Below are positions 55,009-64,000 of a DNA stretch of 64,000 nucleotides, piece by piece. Numbering within the stretch: position 1 is the stretch's first letter; each line of letters begins with the position of its first letter. Below the pieces are notes generated by a model. It was given only the letters and a program-made list of their open reading frames with translations, was not told where the DNA came from and did no database searches. The translations under genes and the position numbers were made by a program. The stretch is from Halomonas almeriensis (GTDB taxonomy: Bacteria > Pseudomonadota > Gammaproteobacteria > Pseudomonadales > Halomonadaceae), in NCBI RefSeq assembly GCF_030409235.1, contig NZ_JAUFPO010000002.1:62001-126000 (forward strand), in the 5' to 3' direction.

Positions 55009-58000
55009 CTACCGAATGGCGTTGTTGAATTCGGTGGAGGCGTCGCCGGTCAGTGCGGCGAAGAAGGTCAGCCAGTCCGAGGTGCCGTTGGGGCGGCCGT
55101 TGGGGTTCCAGATCTCCATGTCGGTGCTGCTCGGGGCGTTGTCGCCGCCGGCGAGGTAGGCGCTGGGGTCGACGCGGCCAAGACCGCCGCTGGCGTTGAG
55201 CTGCGTGATGGCGTCGAGGCAGTCTTCCGGGTCGTCGGGCAGGAAGTTCAGCGGCAGGCCGAGGGCATTGGCGAGCAGTTGTTGCCGGGCGGCGCGCACG
55301 GCCGCGGGGCGGCCGACGGCGACGTTCTCGTCGAACAGGCCGACGGCCAGTGAGCTGTCGAAGGTCAGGCCGCGTCGCCACAGGTGAGTGCTGCCGGTGA
55401 GCATCAGGGCGTCGTCGACGATCACGCTGGTGCTGGCCAGGTAGCCGGGCCGGCCGGGGCCGGCCACTGGTGAGAACAGCTGTACGCGGTCGTTGCCCGC
55501 CGTGCGCAGAGCACTCAGGGCGGCGCGCACGCCGGCGCTGCGCACGTCTTCCAGCTTGGCGGTCTGGTTCGGCAGGTATTTTTCCGGCACGCACAACAGC
55601 ACGCGCAGTTCGGGCCGCTCGGCCCAGCGGGCCTGGATGTCGCCAAGCAAGTCAATATTGCCGGGGTTGGCCGTCAGGGCGTCGATGGCCGGGGTCTCCA
55701 GGTAGAGGAAGTCCTCGGCGCGTTCGATGGCGGCCTGCAGGGCAGTGGCGAAGTGGGCGCTGCCGTCGCGGGTGTTGAGGATCATGCGGTCGAGGGCGGC
55801 GGCCAGGGCATCGTCGTCGAAAGTGCTCGTGCCGGTGATGGTATCCAGGTCGACCGTCTGGCCGGTCTGGTTCTGCACGGCAGCCTCGATCTGGCTCTTG
55901 AGATTCTGCCAGATCTGGCCGGGCTGAAAGCCGGGGTTGTTGGCCAGCAGGGCGCGAATGGCGGCATCGCCGGCCACGCCGTAGGTGCCGGTTTCCAGCA
56001 CGGCCGCCCAGGTGGTGGTGCCGCCCGGGTCCGGGGTGGCGGTGACCGGCACGCTGGTGTGGGTGACGAAGTCGAGCAGGTTGTCGGCGCGTCGCTCCGC
56101 CATGGGCTGACGCAGGGCATCGGCTGCGGGGCCGGCCAGGGCTGCGCCGGGGCCGTGGATTTCCGCGGCGGCGGGCACGCCGGGGTGGCCGAGCTGCATG
56201 GGCGGTGACTCGTGGTAGGCGGCGCGCCCCGGTGTGGCACCGATGACGCCGCTGGCCCCCTCGGCATCGTAGGCGGCCAGTTCGCGGCGCTCCTGGGAGG
56301 GAGCCGGACGGCCCATGGTCGCCACTTCGCTCAGGCCATTGCGCTCGCGCTTGACCAGGGTGGCCGCGCTGTCGGCCGCCTCGAGGTCGCCGTCCGGGGT
56401 CTGGCCAAAGGCGGGCTCGGTGACGACCAGCGTATCGCCGGCGCTCGCGGCATTGGGCAGGGTACTGGCGGCCAGGTCGCTGGCGTCGAGGCTGGCCAGG
56501 TCGACCCGTTGCGGGGCGGCGTTGGCATCGTCGGGAATGGCCAACAGGGTCTGGCCACTGGCGTACTGGCCGGTGCCACGGTTCATGGCCGCGCCCTGTT
56601 CGCACAGCCAGAGCGTGATGCCGGCGGGGATGTCGGGCGGGGCGGCCAGGCTAAGCTGGTTGCCGTCTATGGTGGCCGGGCGGTCGAAGCGCAGCTCGGG
56701 ATAATAGCGGCTCTGGCCATCGGCAATGACCAGCGCCTCGCAGGAAAGCGGCACCGGGTCGGCATCCGGCGCAGTGGGGGCTGCGGCGCCGTCCGGCAAT
56801 GCCGCTACCAGCCAGGCATCGCCATTGGCATCGGCCAGCGCGGCGCCGCCGTGCTGTCGGAAGCGGCGGCCGCTTTGTGTATCCAGCCCGTGGGTCCACA
56901 GGCGCACCCAGCCACCCGGGGGCAGCGAGCCCTCGAAGTGCACGGCCACGTGCTGCTCGGCGACCGAGCCACCGGCGGAGGTCTGACCTTCGCCGGCCAG
57001 GGCGCGCACGCTGAAGTCGAGTGTGTCCGGAAGGTCGCCGGTGCCGAAGTCCGCCGGCGGGTTGGTCTGGCCCCACAGCCGATCCATCACCGGCGCCATG
57101 GCAATGCCGTTGGCGGCGGCGTCGAGCGTGGTCATGATCCGGCCGGTGACGGCGTCGCTGGTGGCCAGCACGGGGTTGGCGGCGGTGTTGCGCGCCGCAC
57201 TGAGGCGCAGGCGTGGGTCGGCCTGGGGCGTACCGGCTGTGCGTGCCAGGCCGACGATGTGCTTTTCGATATCGACACAGGCGATGCGCAGGAAGTCGCG
57301 GGTAATCCCGGCGGGGAAGTTGCCGCCGGTCCAGCCGGCGAAGGGCGTTGCCGTATCCGGTGGCGCGTAGTGGCCGAGCGGCAGGGCGGCCAGGCGCGGC
57401 AGTGGGGCGCTGTCGGTATCGGCATCGGCCGCCGCGGTCAGGGCGATGGCCGGGTTGGTGGCGGCCTGGTAAAGCGCCGTGGAGCCGGCGGTCTGGTTGA
57501 GGTCGCCAAGGTTCAGGCGATTGAGCAACGGCGGGTCGATGGGGCCTTCGTGGGCATTGGTGAGGTGCACCACGCGCCCGGCCGCGACCGCCGCGGTAAG
57601 TGGGTCGGTCTCTTCATCGTCGGCCCAGAGGTTGTCCCAGTTACCGGGTTGGGCCATGAAGGTCCACCAGTTGGCCACCGCGCCGGGGTCCAGCGGGCGG
57701 CCGCGGTAGTCGAAGCACCATAGCTTGACGTTCAGCGCGGTGCCGCTGCGGTTCTGCACTGCCACGGCGCTGGGCGTCTCCGGTTGGCGCAGCTCGTGCA
57801 CCGGCTCTTTGGCATTGGCCAGGCCGGCGTTGCTGTCGAGTCCGAGAAAGGCCGCCTTGTCGGCGTCGCTGCTGAGATCGGTCGGCAGGTCAGCTTCACG
57901 CAGGTTCTCGATATCGGCCATGCTGCCGGCGCTGGCGGCGGGCACTTCCATGGCCAGCCAGCGCACCCTTGGGCGTGCCGGCTGGTTGGCCGGCGGCGCG

Positions 58001-58356
58001 GGGCTGCCATCGGGTGACGGGATGATCTGGCTGAGCGACCACAGCCGCAGCTCGGCTTCCGGCAACAGCGTCAGTAGCACCACCAGGTTGCCGTCGGTGA
58101 AGGCATGGCTGCCGTCTTCCTTCCGCAGACCGCGCAGGGCCGGCGGCCGTGGGTCGCTGGCAAACAGGTAGGAACGGGTGGCAACCGCTGGCGTACGCCA
58201 CTGCATATCGGTGCCCAGCGACAGTGGTAGCGACAGGTCGGCGTCGGGCAGTGGCAGCGTCGGCAGGGTGACGTTGGTGTCGCTGTGCCGGAACCAGGGG
58301 CCCAGGGCCGGGGAAGAAAGGCCGAGTGTATCGGGGGCGGGGACGAGATCGACCAT
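55009..58356 (-). CDS. Very large uncharacterised protein with degenerate phospholipase-D-like domain
   Basis: An 1115-residue protein without signal peptide or clear membrane segment. Residues 1-850 are Ala-, Asp- and Pro-rich and match no family I know; repeated short beta-strand-like stretches suggest several beta-sandwich domains. From about 870 to 1030 the pattern of a phospholipase D half-domain appears: IERAEDFLYLETPAI, LRVLLCVPEKYLPN, then VIVDDALMLTGSTHLWRRGL and SLAVGLFDE. The expected catalytic HxKx4D reads A-S-T-x4-D, so His and Lys are lost and hydrolysis is not expected. The ATG at 58356 follows AGGAG that overlaps the stop of the preceding large gene, 12 bases away. It is the last gene of a three-gene operon. 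Confidence 0.75.
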   Translation of the reverse strand: MVDLVPAPDTLGLSSPALGPWFRHSDTNVTLPTLPLPDADLSLPLSLGTDMQWRTPAVATRSYLFASDPRPPALRGLRKEDGSHAFTDGNLVVLLTLLPEAELRLWSLSQIIPSPDGSPAPPANQPARPRVRWLAMEVPAASAGSMADIENLREADLPTDLSSDADKAAFLGLDSNAGLANAKEPVHELRQPETPSAVAVQNRSGTALNVKLWCFDYRGRPLDPGAVANWWTFMAQPGNWDNLWADDEETDPLTAAVAAGRVVHLTNAHEGPIDPPLLNRLNLGDLNQTAGSTALYQAATNPAIALTAAADADTDSAPLPRLAALPLGHYAPPDTATPFAGWTGGNFPAGITRDFLRIACVDIEKHIVGLARTAGTPQADPRLRLSAARNTAANPVLATSDAVTGRIMTTLDAAANGIAMAPVMDRLWGQTNPPADFGTGDLPDTLDFSVRALAGEGQTSAGGSVAEQHVAVHFEGSLPPGGWVRLWTHGLDTQSGRRFRQHGGAALADANGDAWLVAALPDGAAAPTAPDADPVPLSCEALVIADGQSRYYPELRFDRPATIDGNQLSLAAPPDIPAGITLWLCEQGAAMNRGTGQYASGQTLLAIPDDANAAPQRVDLASLDASDLAASTLPNAASAGDTLVVTEPAFGQTPDGDLEAADSAATLVKRERNGLSEVATMGRPAPSQERRELAAYDAEGASGVIGATPGRAAYHESPPMQLGHPGVPAAAEIHGPGAALAGPAADALRQPMAERRADNLLDFVTHTSVPVTATPDPGGTTTWAAVLETGTYGVAGDAAIRALLANNPGFQPGQIWQNLKSQIEAAVQNQTGQTVDLDTITGTSTFDDDALAAALDRMILNTRDGSAHFATALQAAIERAEDFLYLETPAIDALTANPGNIDLLGDIQARWAERPELRVLLCVPEKYLPNQTAKLEDVRSAGVRAALSALRTAGNDRVQLFSPVAGPGRPGYLASTSVIVDDALMLTGSTHLWRRGLTFDSSLAVGLFDENVAVGRPAAVRAARQQLLANALGLPLNFLPDDPEDCLDAITQLNASGGLGRVDPSAYLAGGDNAPSSTDMEIWNPNGRPNGTSDWLTFFAALTGDASTEFNNAIR

Positions 58357-58368
58357 GAGGTTGTGCTC

Positions 58369-61300
58369 CTAGGTAACGACCGCCAGACCGGGGTCGCTGG
58401 CGCGACCCAGGGGGTCGATCAGTTCGATCCGGTACTCGGTACCCACCGGCACCGGCGTGCTGTCGCTGGCTTCATCGTGGATGACGAAGGGCCCGCTGCC
58501 GCTGATGGTTTCATCGCGCAGCAGCTCCAGGGGGGCGCCGCTTGTCAGGCGTCGCGACAGCCGTAGCCGGTAACTGCCGACGCTGCCGCCGGAGAGCTCA
58601 TCCGGGTGGCTGAAGGTGATCTGCACCTGGTAGCGGTCGCTGCCGGAGGGTTGGCCCTGCACATCATCGATGCTGGGCGGCGACGGTGGCTGCTCCGGCA
58701 ACAGCACCAGGCTGAACGGGTCCGAAGGCCGGCTCCACAGGCCCGGCACGGCCTGGCCGGCGGCCTCGGAGCCGGATTCCGGTGCGCCCTGCACCTCGGC
58801 GATCCAGCTATAGCGCACCCAGGGGCGCAGCCGGGCGTGGGCGGCGATCTGCACCGGGCCGTCGTCGCGGTAGATCGATTGCTGGCGGCCGCTGGCCTCG
58901 TCGACCTCGCCCAGGGTCCCGGTGGCGACGATGGGCACACTGGCCAGCGTCTGAGTGCTGACCGAGCTGCGGCGCAGTCGCCAGTTCAGCCCCTGGGTGG
59001 TGCCGGTCAGCAGGTTGATCGTTACCTCGGCCACCAGCGGGTTTTCGCCGGCTTCGGCGGCCACCGGTGTGACCTGCACAGTGGGGCGCGGCGGCGGGTC
59101 GGCATTGGGCACGCCATAGACGATCATCGGCACGTCGCTGAGCACCGGCTTGGCGCCGCTCTCGGCCTCGGCCGCGACCTTGTAGAAGTTGAGAACCCGC
59201 AGGCTGCCGGAAACCGCATGACGAAAGCCCCGTTCGCCGGAGTTGAAGGCTACGTTGACCTCGCGCAGGCGCTCGAACAGGAAGTCGGGGAACAGCGCCT
59301 CGTTGGCGCGATAGAGGGTGGCGCGGGCGGCGGCGTTATCGGCGGCATCCAGGTCGTCGAGCAGGTCCTGGCGGTTGAGCTCGCCGAGGTGGCTGCGCAG
59401 CCGGTTTTCGTCGCTGTAATAGACGCCGAAATGGTGCTGGCCCGGCTGCGGGCTCCATCGGTATTCCACCCAGCACAGGCCGGTCACGTCCGGCCGGGCG
59501 GCGTATTGCAGTTCGTCGGGCACCGGCACGGGCGCGGGCGGGCGCGGGTCGACCAGCCGCAGGGTGGTCGGCGTCGACGTCTCGGACTGGCGGCCCTGGG
59601 TATCGATCCAGCGCGCCGTCAGCCGCAGAGTGCGCTGCTCGGTGGCGGCGAGGACCGGCCCGGTCCAGCGCAGGTCGAGCAGGAAGCGTTGCTCGTCGGC
59701 ACCTTCGTCGTCTGGATGCACCTGCTTGTCGGCCTCGGCGGCGTCCAGTGGCGCCAGGCTGCCGTCGACCTCGTCGACGCGGAACACGCGCAGGGTCTGC
59801 AGCAGGTGACTGCCCGGAGCCAGCGACTCGGCATCCGGCACCATGACCTTGACCAGCACACTGCCACCCTGGGTGGCGGCATCCTCGATGGCCGGCTGGC
59901 GGTAGTAGGCCTGGAACTCGGGCCGCGGCGGCAGCGGCCGCACGCCCTCGCGATGCTCGCGACGTGCCCAGTTCGACCAGCGGCCGAAGCGGTCCTGCTC
60001 GGCGATGAAGTAGCGGATGGCTTCGGGGCCGGCCTGGCGATCGGCGACGAAGCCGCTGCCGGGCTCCGGGTCCGGGGGCTGGGTGCCGTTCTCGCTGTTC
60101 AGTGCCAGCACCAGCGGCAGGTGGAAGCCCTCGGCGTTGGCCTTGTTCAGTGGCCGATAAGCGGCACCGGGCGCGGAGGCCGGCGCGCGCTTGCCGGCGG
60201 CCAGCAGGCCTCCGACGCGGCTCTTGCGGACATCGACGATCACTTCGCGGCGGGCGGTCGGCGGCGTTTCCGGCAGCCAGTTGTCGCGCAGTGGCGGGGT
60301 CTCCTCGGGGGCCGGCAACTCAGGCGGGCGCAGCGGGTCCAGCGGGGCGCCGCGGTCGGCAATGGCAATGCTGGAGACGCCGAAGTAGCGCTCATGGTCT
60401 TCCAGCTTGTCCAGCGCCTCGGCATTCACGCCTGACAGCGGGTTGCGCCGGGTGGCATGGGTGAGGGGCAGGTCGTCGCTGAACTGCGAAGCCAGCGCCT
60501 TGAGCAACTGGTGGCGCGACCAGCGGCGGTGCTGGGGTGGTAAGGCATTGATCATGCCCTCAACCAGAAAGTCTTCGGGAGGCCGCTCGTCCTGGCGTCG
60601 GCTGGGGAGTGGTTCGGCGAAGAAGCCGAACACCCGGTAGAAGACCACCCGCTCCTCGTTTTCCCGGTAAGTAGCGTCGCGCCACTTGTAGCCGAGTCGG
60701 CTGGCGGTGCCGGGGTCGGCCAGCATCTGCAGAACCCGACCCAGACGGCTGAGGGAGCTGGCGCCGATCTTCTCGCCCTTTTCGTCGAAGATGTCTTCTT
60801 CGACCAGGTGGTCGCGTTGCAACTCGCTCAGGTCGTTGATCAGCGGCTCCAGGTCCTCCACCGCCGTGTCGCTCAGCGACGCCACCCGTTGGCGCTCGAA
60901 GTTGGCATTGGCCAACGGTGCCGCCGCCGGGGCCGGCGCGTCGAGGGTTTCCTGCAGGGGGCGGCGCTTGGGAGCCTGCTCGGCAACGCGCTGATCGGCG
61001 CGTGCCACGGCATCATGCAATGGCATATAGCGCGCGCCGCCTTCATGGGGTAGGTTCATGATGGCGCAGGGTTCGTAGTCGAGCCGCTGCTCGTCATGCG
61101 CCTCGATCCAGCGCACGCCGCTTACCCGCCCCCAGCCGGTGATGCGAATCCGGGTAATGCCGGGGCCGGAAAAGGCATAGCGATAGGCGGAGCGGCGGCC
61201 GATCGTGGCCGGCCCGGCGGCGGAGTCGACGAAGGCCTCGCAGGTCAGTTTGCGGTTGCGCCTCAGCAGGTCGGGGTCGATCTCGGGAATCCGCCAGCGC

Positions 61301-61851
61301 TCGCGGTCGAAGAAGGGCAACGGGCGGCGTGTGAAGCGCTCGGTAAAGCGGTTATCGGGACGTGTTGGCCGCGAGCCCCCCGGTCGTACCACGCCGGGAC
61401 GCGGGCGTATCGGATTGAACGGGATCGGGTTGAACGGGATCGGGTTGAACGGGATCGGCTCGGCATCGGTGACCGGCGGCGTTGGGTCGCCAGGCTCCTG
61501 CGGCTTGAGCTCAGCCATCGACTGCGCCTCGACCTGGGCCCAGAGGCAGGTCTCGCCCGCCGCCAGACTGATCACCGCGGTGACCGGGCTTTCCGGGGTG
61601 ACGTTGAAGGGCGGCAGCAGCTCCTGTTCGTTTTCGCTGTCCTTGTTGATGTAGAAGCGGGCGTCGTTGCGCGTGTTGAGCCGCTTGAGGTTGTCGACCG
61701 AGGCGCGCGCCACCAGGAAGGGCGCCACTGGCAGGCCCAGCAACGGATGATGGTTCACCCGCAGGTGATTGCCGGGTTGAGCATGTGGCTCGTCGCTGTC
61801 GACCGGCAGCGCATGGGCATTGAACAGGTACGGCGTTACGAAGTCGCTCAT
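58369..61851 (-). CDS. Very large uncharacterised protein with FnIII-like C-terminus
   Basis: An 1160-residue protein starting MSDFVTPYLFNAHALPVDSD. No signal peptide or membrane helix is seen. A low-complexity Pro/Asn/Ile linker near residues 125-155 comes from a 15-bp tandem repeat. The middle is mixed helical and beta (EDLEPLINDLSELQRDHLVEED, then VVFYRVFGFFAEP). Residues about 760-1160 contain several Ig/fibronectin-III-like units, the last being PPSPPSIDDVQGQPSGSDRY, then SYRLRLSR and GTEYRIELIDPLGR. The start overlaps the stop of the upstream gene as TGATG, with GGAGGG 7 bases before it. Function unknown; a structural or surface-binding role is inference. Confidence 0.75.
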   Translation of the reverse strand: MSDFVTPYLFNAHALPVDSDEPHAQPGNHLRVNHHPLLGLPVAPFLVARASVDNLKRLNTRNDARFYINKDSENEQELLPPFNVTPESPVTAVISLAAGETCLWAQVEAQSMAELKPQEPGDPTPPVTDAEPIPFNPIPFNPIPFNPIRPRPGVVRPGGSRPTRPDNRFTERFTRRPLPFFDRERWRIPEIDPDLLRRNRKLTCEAFVDSAAGPATIGRRSAYRYAFSGPGITRIRITGWGRVSGVRWIEAHDEQRLDYEPCAIMNLPHEGGARYMPLHDAVARADQRVAEQAPKRRPLQETLDAPAPAAAPLANANFERQRVASLSDTAVEDLEPLINDLSELQRDHLVEEDIFDEKGEKIGASSLSRLGRVLQMLADPGTASRLGYKWRDATYRENEERVVFYRVFGFFAEPLPSRRQDERPPEDFLVEGMINALPPQHRRWSRHQLLKALASQFSDDLPLTHATRRNPLSGVNAEALDKLEDHERYFGVSSIAIADRGAPLDPLRPPELPAPEETPPLRDNWLPETPPTARREVIVDVRKSRVGGLLAAGKRAPASAPGAAYRPLNKANAEGFHLPLVLALNSENGTQPPDPEPGSGFVADRQAGPEAIRYFIAEQDRFGRWSNWARREHREGVRPLPPRPEFQAYYRQPAIEDAATQGGSVLVKVMVPDAESLAPGSHLLQTLRVFRVDEVDGSLAPLDAAEADKQVHPDDEGADEQRFLLDLRWTGPVLAATEQRTLRLTARWIDTQGRQSETSTPTTLRLVDPRPPAPVPVPDELQYAARPDVTGLCWVEYRWSPQPGQHHFGVYYSDENRLRSHLGELNRQDLLDDLDAADNAAARATLYRANEALFPDFLFERLREVNVAFNSGERGFRHAVSGSLRVLNFYKVAAEAESGAKPVLSDVPMIVYGVPNADPPPRPTVQVTPVAAEAGENPLVAEVTINLLTGTTQGLNWRLRRSSVSTQTLASVPIVATGTLGEVDEASGRQQSIYRDDGPVQIAAHARLRPWVRYSWIAEVQGAPESGSEAAGQAVPGLWSRPSDPFSLVLLPEQPPSPPSIDDVQGQPSGSDRYQVQITFSHPDELSGGSVGSYRLRLSRRLTSGAPLELLRDETISGSGPFVIHDEASDSTPVPVGTEYRIELIDPLGRASDPGLAVVT
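61412..61456. repeat. Three tandem 15-bp repeats inside the large gene
   Basis: Copies at 61412-61426, 61427-61441 and 61442-61456 share the unit GGGTTGAACGGGATC; the first differs by one base. In the minus-strand protein they encode repeated PIPFN units in a Pro-rich linker. The repeat length keeps the frame, so copy number could vary without breaking the gene. Confidence 0.9.
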
Positions 61852-64000
61852 CAGAAGCCCTCCCGTTCCATGATGGCCGGCCGATGACTCAGGCGCCGGC
61901 GGCCGCTCAGCACGCCGTCGCTGGTGTCCATGTCGAGGCGCAGCGTGTGGCTGCCGGCCGCCAGCGTGAAGGGGCTTGCGGCCTTGAGAAATATCCGCGT
62001 GCGGCGCTCGTTGCTGCGATGTATGGCAAGGCGGTGGCCCTCCACCTCGGCGCGGCGCACGTCGCAACGGGTGACGAGCTCGGCTCGGTCTTCGTCCTGC
62101 AACACGCTGGTGGTGCGCATCAGCGGCTCGAGGCTGTCGACCAGCAGGCCCTCGATGCGCCACTGGGCACCGTCCTGGCGCCAGACCACATAACTGGCTG
62201 GCTTGTCGCTCGGCAGCGGCAGGGTATCGGCTTCCATTGCACGCAGCAGCTCGTCGAACAGGCTGTCGGAGACTTCTTCCGCGCCACCCGGCAGGGTCGC
62301 GCCGGCGGGCAGGATGATGTCGTCCGGCCGGTACGGCGCCGGGTCGTCCGGGTAATAGCCCAGGTGTTCCAGCAATTGCCGCGGGTTGGCGTAGCGCGAG
62401 GTGACAAACCGCGTGGCGCTGACGGTGGCCGCATCGCTCGCCTCGCCGCTGGCACCCTGGCGTGGCGCGACCAGGCTGAAGTCATACATGGCCTGTGGCT
62501 CGAGCGGGAACCGGGCGTGCAGCGAGGCGCCGCCGACGACGGGGGCATCCGGCAGGCAGGGTGCTGCCGCGGCGGCCGCGTTGATGCGCTGATAGCCGGG
62601 CTCGAGCAGTTGCGGCGGGCTATGGCTCCAGCCGAGCTCGCCGGGAAGCGGCGCCAGCAGGCCCGGCAGGGGCTCCGCCGCGGGCCGCGGTGCCGGATCG
62701 GTGCGGCGCACGTTGAGGCGCAGCTCGCGGCCATAGAGTTCGGCAAGCTGTGGCATGTGACCGGCGTCGAAATGCACCCACAGAGCGTCGTCGAGGAAGT
62801 GGCAGGCGCGGCCATCCGCCGGCTCCACGGCGCTCAGGTGACGGCTGATGTCGCGCACATCGAACAGGTGCTCGTTGAGGCCATCCTGCGGGCTGTTGTC
62901 GGCCGGCTGCTCGTTGGCAATGGCGAAGTGGAAGCGCTGCGGCGCTGCGGCCGGCGTCCACTGGTCGCTCGGCGGCGTGGACGGTGGCTCGTTGGTGCCA
63001 TCCTCATTGGATTTCCAGGCCTGCCATGACCACTGGACTTCCAGTTCGTATTCTTCCCCGGGTTCGAGCACCAGGGCTCGGCGCTGATCGGGCGGCTGGC
63101 CGGCCCTGTCCCGGGTGGTGTTGCGGCGGCGCTCGCGATTTTCGGCATCGTTCTGCCGGCGCTCGACCATGACCTGATCGGTACCGCAGACGGCCAGCAC
63201 GCTGACCTGCTTGCCCGGCGGCGCGTGAATCTGTAAGCCGCTCCAGGGGCCGGCAGCGTCGCTGGCCGGGTTGTACTCGATCACCTGGCAGCGCCGGCCC
63301 TTATCCCGATGCTCATCGAGGACGCGGCCGGGCCACTGGGCATCCACGTCGTCGCCGACCATGCCGCGCACCAGCGTCCGGGCCGGTGCCGCGTCGCTAC
63401 GGCCGCTGATGAAGGCTGCCAGTGACGCGGCCGCCGGGTCGTCGTGTGTGAGGGCGTCGATGGCCGTGGCATGGGTGGCATGAGTGAGCGGTGGTGCATC
63501 GGTGTGTACGTCCTGTCGCGGGGAGCGGCAGCAGATGCGCAGCAGCACCGCTTCGCCGGCGCCGCCGGCCAGCTTTATCTGGCTGATGTGGCCCCTGTCG
63601 CCGGCGTCGAGCAGCACAGGGTGGGCCTGGCGCTGGTCGGGTGGCGTCTGGCCGCCGGCGACGCTATTGCCGTCGCTGTCGTACGCCTCGGCCTTCACCG
63701 GTCTGCTGTTGAACAGCATGATCCAAAGCTCGACGGCACGGCAGGGGTTTGGCAGCTCGATGTGCAGGCCTGAGTTCGGGAAGTTGATCTCGGCGCTTCT
63801 GTCGCTGCCGGCCACCGGTGTTGGCCCGTTCTGGTCCACGGCATCGACCAGGCGCAGTTGTTCGTCAGCCTTCAGCGGTGTGAAGCGGATATTGGCGTGC
63901 TTGAACTCGGAAAGCCCCTCGCGGCGCGGCTTGAGGCGCAGGAAGGACTCGCAGGCCTGGTCGTCGGGTTCATCGACCTCGGCCGTGGCCGTGAAGCAGA
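61851..64000 (-). CDS. Large uncharacterised protein, first of the coupled trio (runs off the right edge)
   Basis: At least 715 residues; the frame is open to base 64000, so the start and N-terminus are outside. The visible part has beta-rich units: SEINFPNSGLHIELPNPCRAV, then VELWIMLFNSRPVKAEAYDSDG and GEAVLLRICC, reminiscent of a carbohydrate-binding or discoidin-like sandwich, then an Ala/Pro-rich middle and YDFSLVAPRQGASG. Near the end ASPFTLAAGSHTLRLDMD is another strand-rich block. No family is recognised. Its TGA overlaps the ATG of the next gene, so the three proteins are made together. Confidence 0.72.
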   Translation of the reverse strand, partial: CFTATAEVDEPDDQACESFLRLKPRREGLSEFKHANIRFTPLKADEQLRLVDAVDQNGPTPVAGSDRSAEINFPNSGLHIELPNPCRAVELWIMLFNSRPVKAEAYDSDGNSVAGGQTPPDQRQAHPVLLDAGDRGHISQIKLAGGAGEAVLLRICCRSPRQDVHTDAPPLTHATHATAIDALTHDDPAAASLAAFISGRSDAAPARTLVRGMVGDDVDAQWPGRVLDEHRDKGRRCQVIEYNPASDAAGPWSGLQIHAPPGKQVSVLAVCGTDQVMVERRQNDAENRERRRNTTRDRAGQPPDQRRALVLEPGEEYELEVQWSWQAWKSNEDGTNEPPSTPPSDQWTPAAAPQRFHFAIANEQPADNSPQDGLNEHLFDVRDISRHLSAVEPADGRACHFLDDALWVHFDAGHMPQLAELYGRELRLNVRRTDPAPRPAAEPLPGLLAPLPGELGWSHSPPQLLEPGYQRINAAAAAAPCLPDAPVVGGASLHARFPLEPQAMYDFSLVAPRQGASGEASDAATVSATRFVTSRYANPRQLLEHLGYYPDDPAPYRPDDIILPAGATLPGGAEEVSDSLFDELLRAMEADTLPLPSDKPASYVVWRQDGAQWRIEGLLVDSLEPLMRTTSVLQDEDRAELVTRCDVRRAEVEGHRLAIHRSNERRTRIFLKAASPFTLAAGSHTLRLDMDTSDGVLSGRRRLSHRPAIMEREGF

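Noticed and set aside
56212-57723. 503-codon plus-strand frame inside the third large gene
   Set aside because: Gly/Ala/Arg-rich shadow without a ribosome site; the minus strand has the longer frame and the PLD-like pattern.
58606-60435. 609-codon plus-strand frame inside the second large gene
   Set aside because: Shadow of the minus-strand gene; composition is typical of an antisense frame and no motif was seen.

Overview
The window looks like chromosomal DNA of a halophilic gammaproteobacterium of the Halomonadaceae (Halomonas or Chromohalobacter type). The sequence is GC-rich, start codons mostly follow clear Shine-Dalgarno sites, and the gene content fits: a Pseudomonas-like two-subunit arginine succinyltransferase, FabV, NhaD, a HaG-like alpha-glucosidase and a methylated-proline (osmolyte) catabolic cluster. 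I see no rRNA, tRNA, CRISPR array or insertion sequence.

Layout. 0-2 kb: an AidB-like acyl-CoA dehydrogenase (cut by the left edge), a Nudix hydrolase and a glutathione peroxidase. 2-9 kb: an N-methylproline/dimethylglycine demethylase-type flavoenzyme diverges from a ProC-like reductase, a PutP-like symporter and EtfBA; a TetR regulator faces them. TGTACAT-type inverted repeats lie both in the divergent promoter and upstream of tetR. 9-20.7 kb: fabV, a DUF2959 lipoprotein, an ArgR-like AraC regulator, a methyltransferase, then the overlapping operon astC-aruF-aruG-astD-astB for arginine succinylation, followed by a ZapE-like ATPase. 20.7-32 kb: a complete maltose/starch locus with a secreted alpha-amylase, malE-malF-malG, malK with a GH13 alpha-glucosidase, and the activator gene malT. 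A perfect MalT box lies between the amylase and malE.

32-43 kb: a QmcA-like SPFH protein with NfeD, a TRIC-type channel, NhaD, a DUF3581 protein, ChrA, two 5'-truncated membrane-protein genes end to end (corA-like and aqpZ-like), arfB, an EAL protein and several small conserved genes. 43-55 kb is mixed and shows decay: a broken metallophosphatase, a GNAT acetyltransferase, OmpW, NfsA, an MFS transporter with an acidic tail, a DJ-1 family protein, a frameshifted TauD-type dioxygenase, a DUF2235 hydrolase, a voltage-sensor-like membrane protein, and collapsed remnants of a yefM-yoeB toxin-antitoxin pair.

55-64 kb holds three very large, tightly coupled genes on the minus strand (the first runs off the right edge). 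They encode proteins of at least 715, 1160 and 1115 residues without signal peptides. I recognise only a fibronectin-III-like end in the second and a catalytically dead phospholipase-D-like half-domain in the third. This is the part most likely to be a system not yet described. The many long open frames opposite these and other GC-rich genes are codon-bias shadows and were left out.
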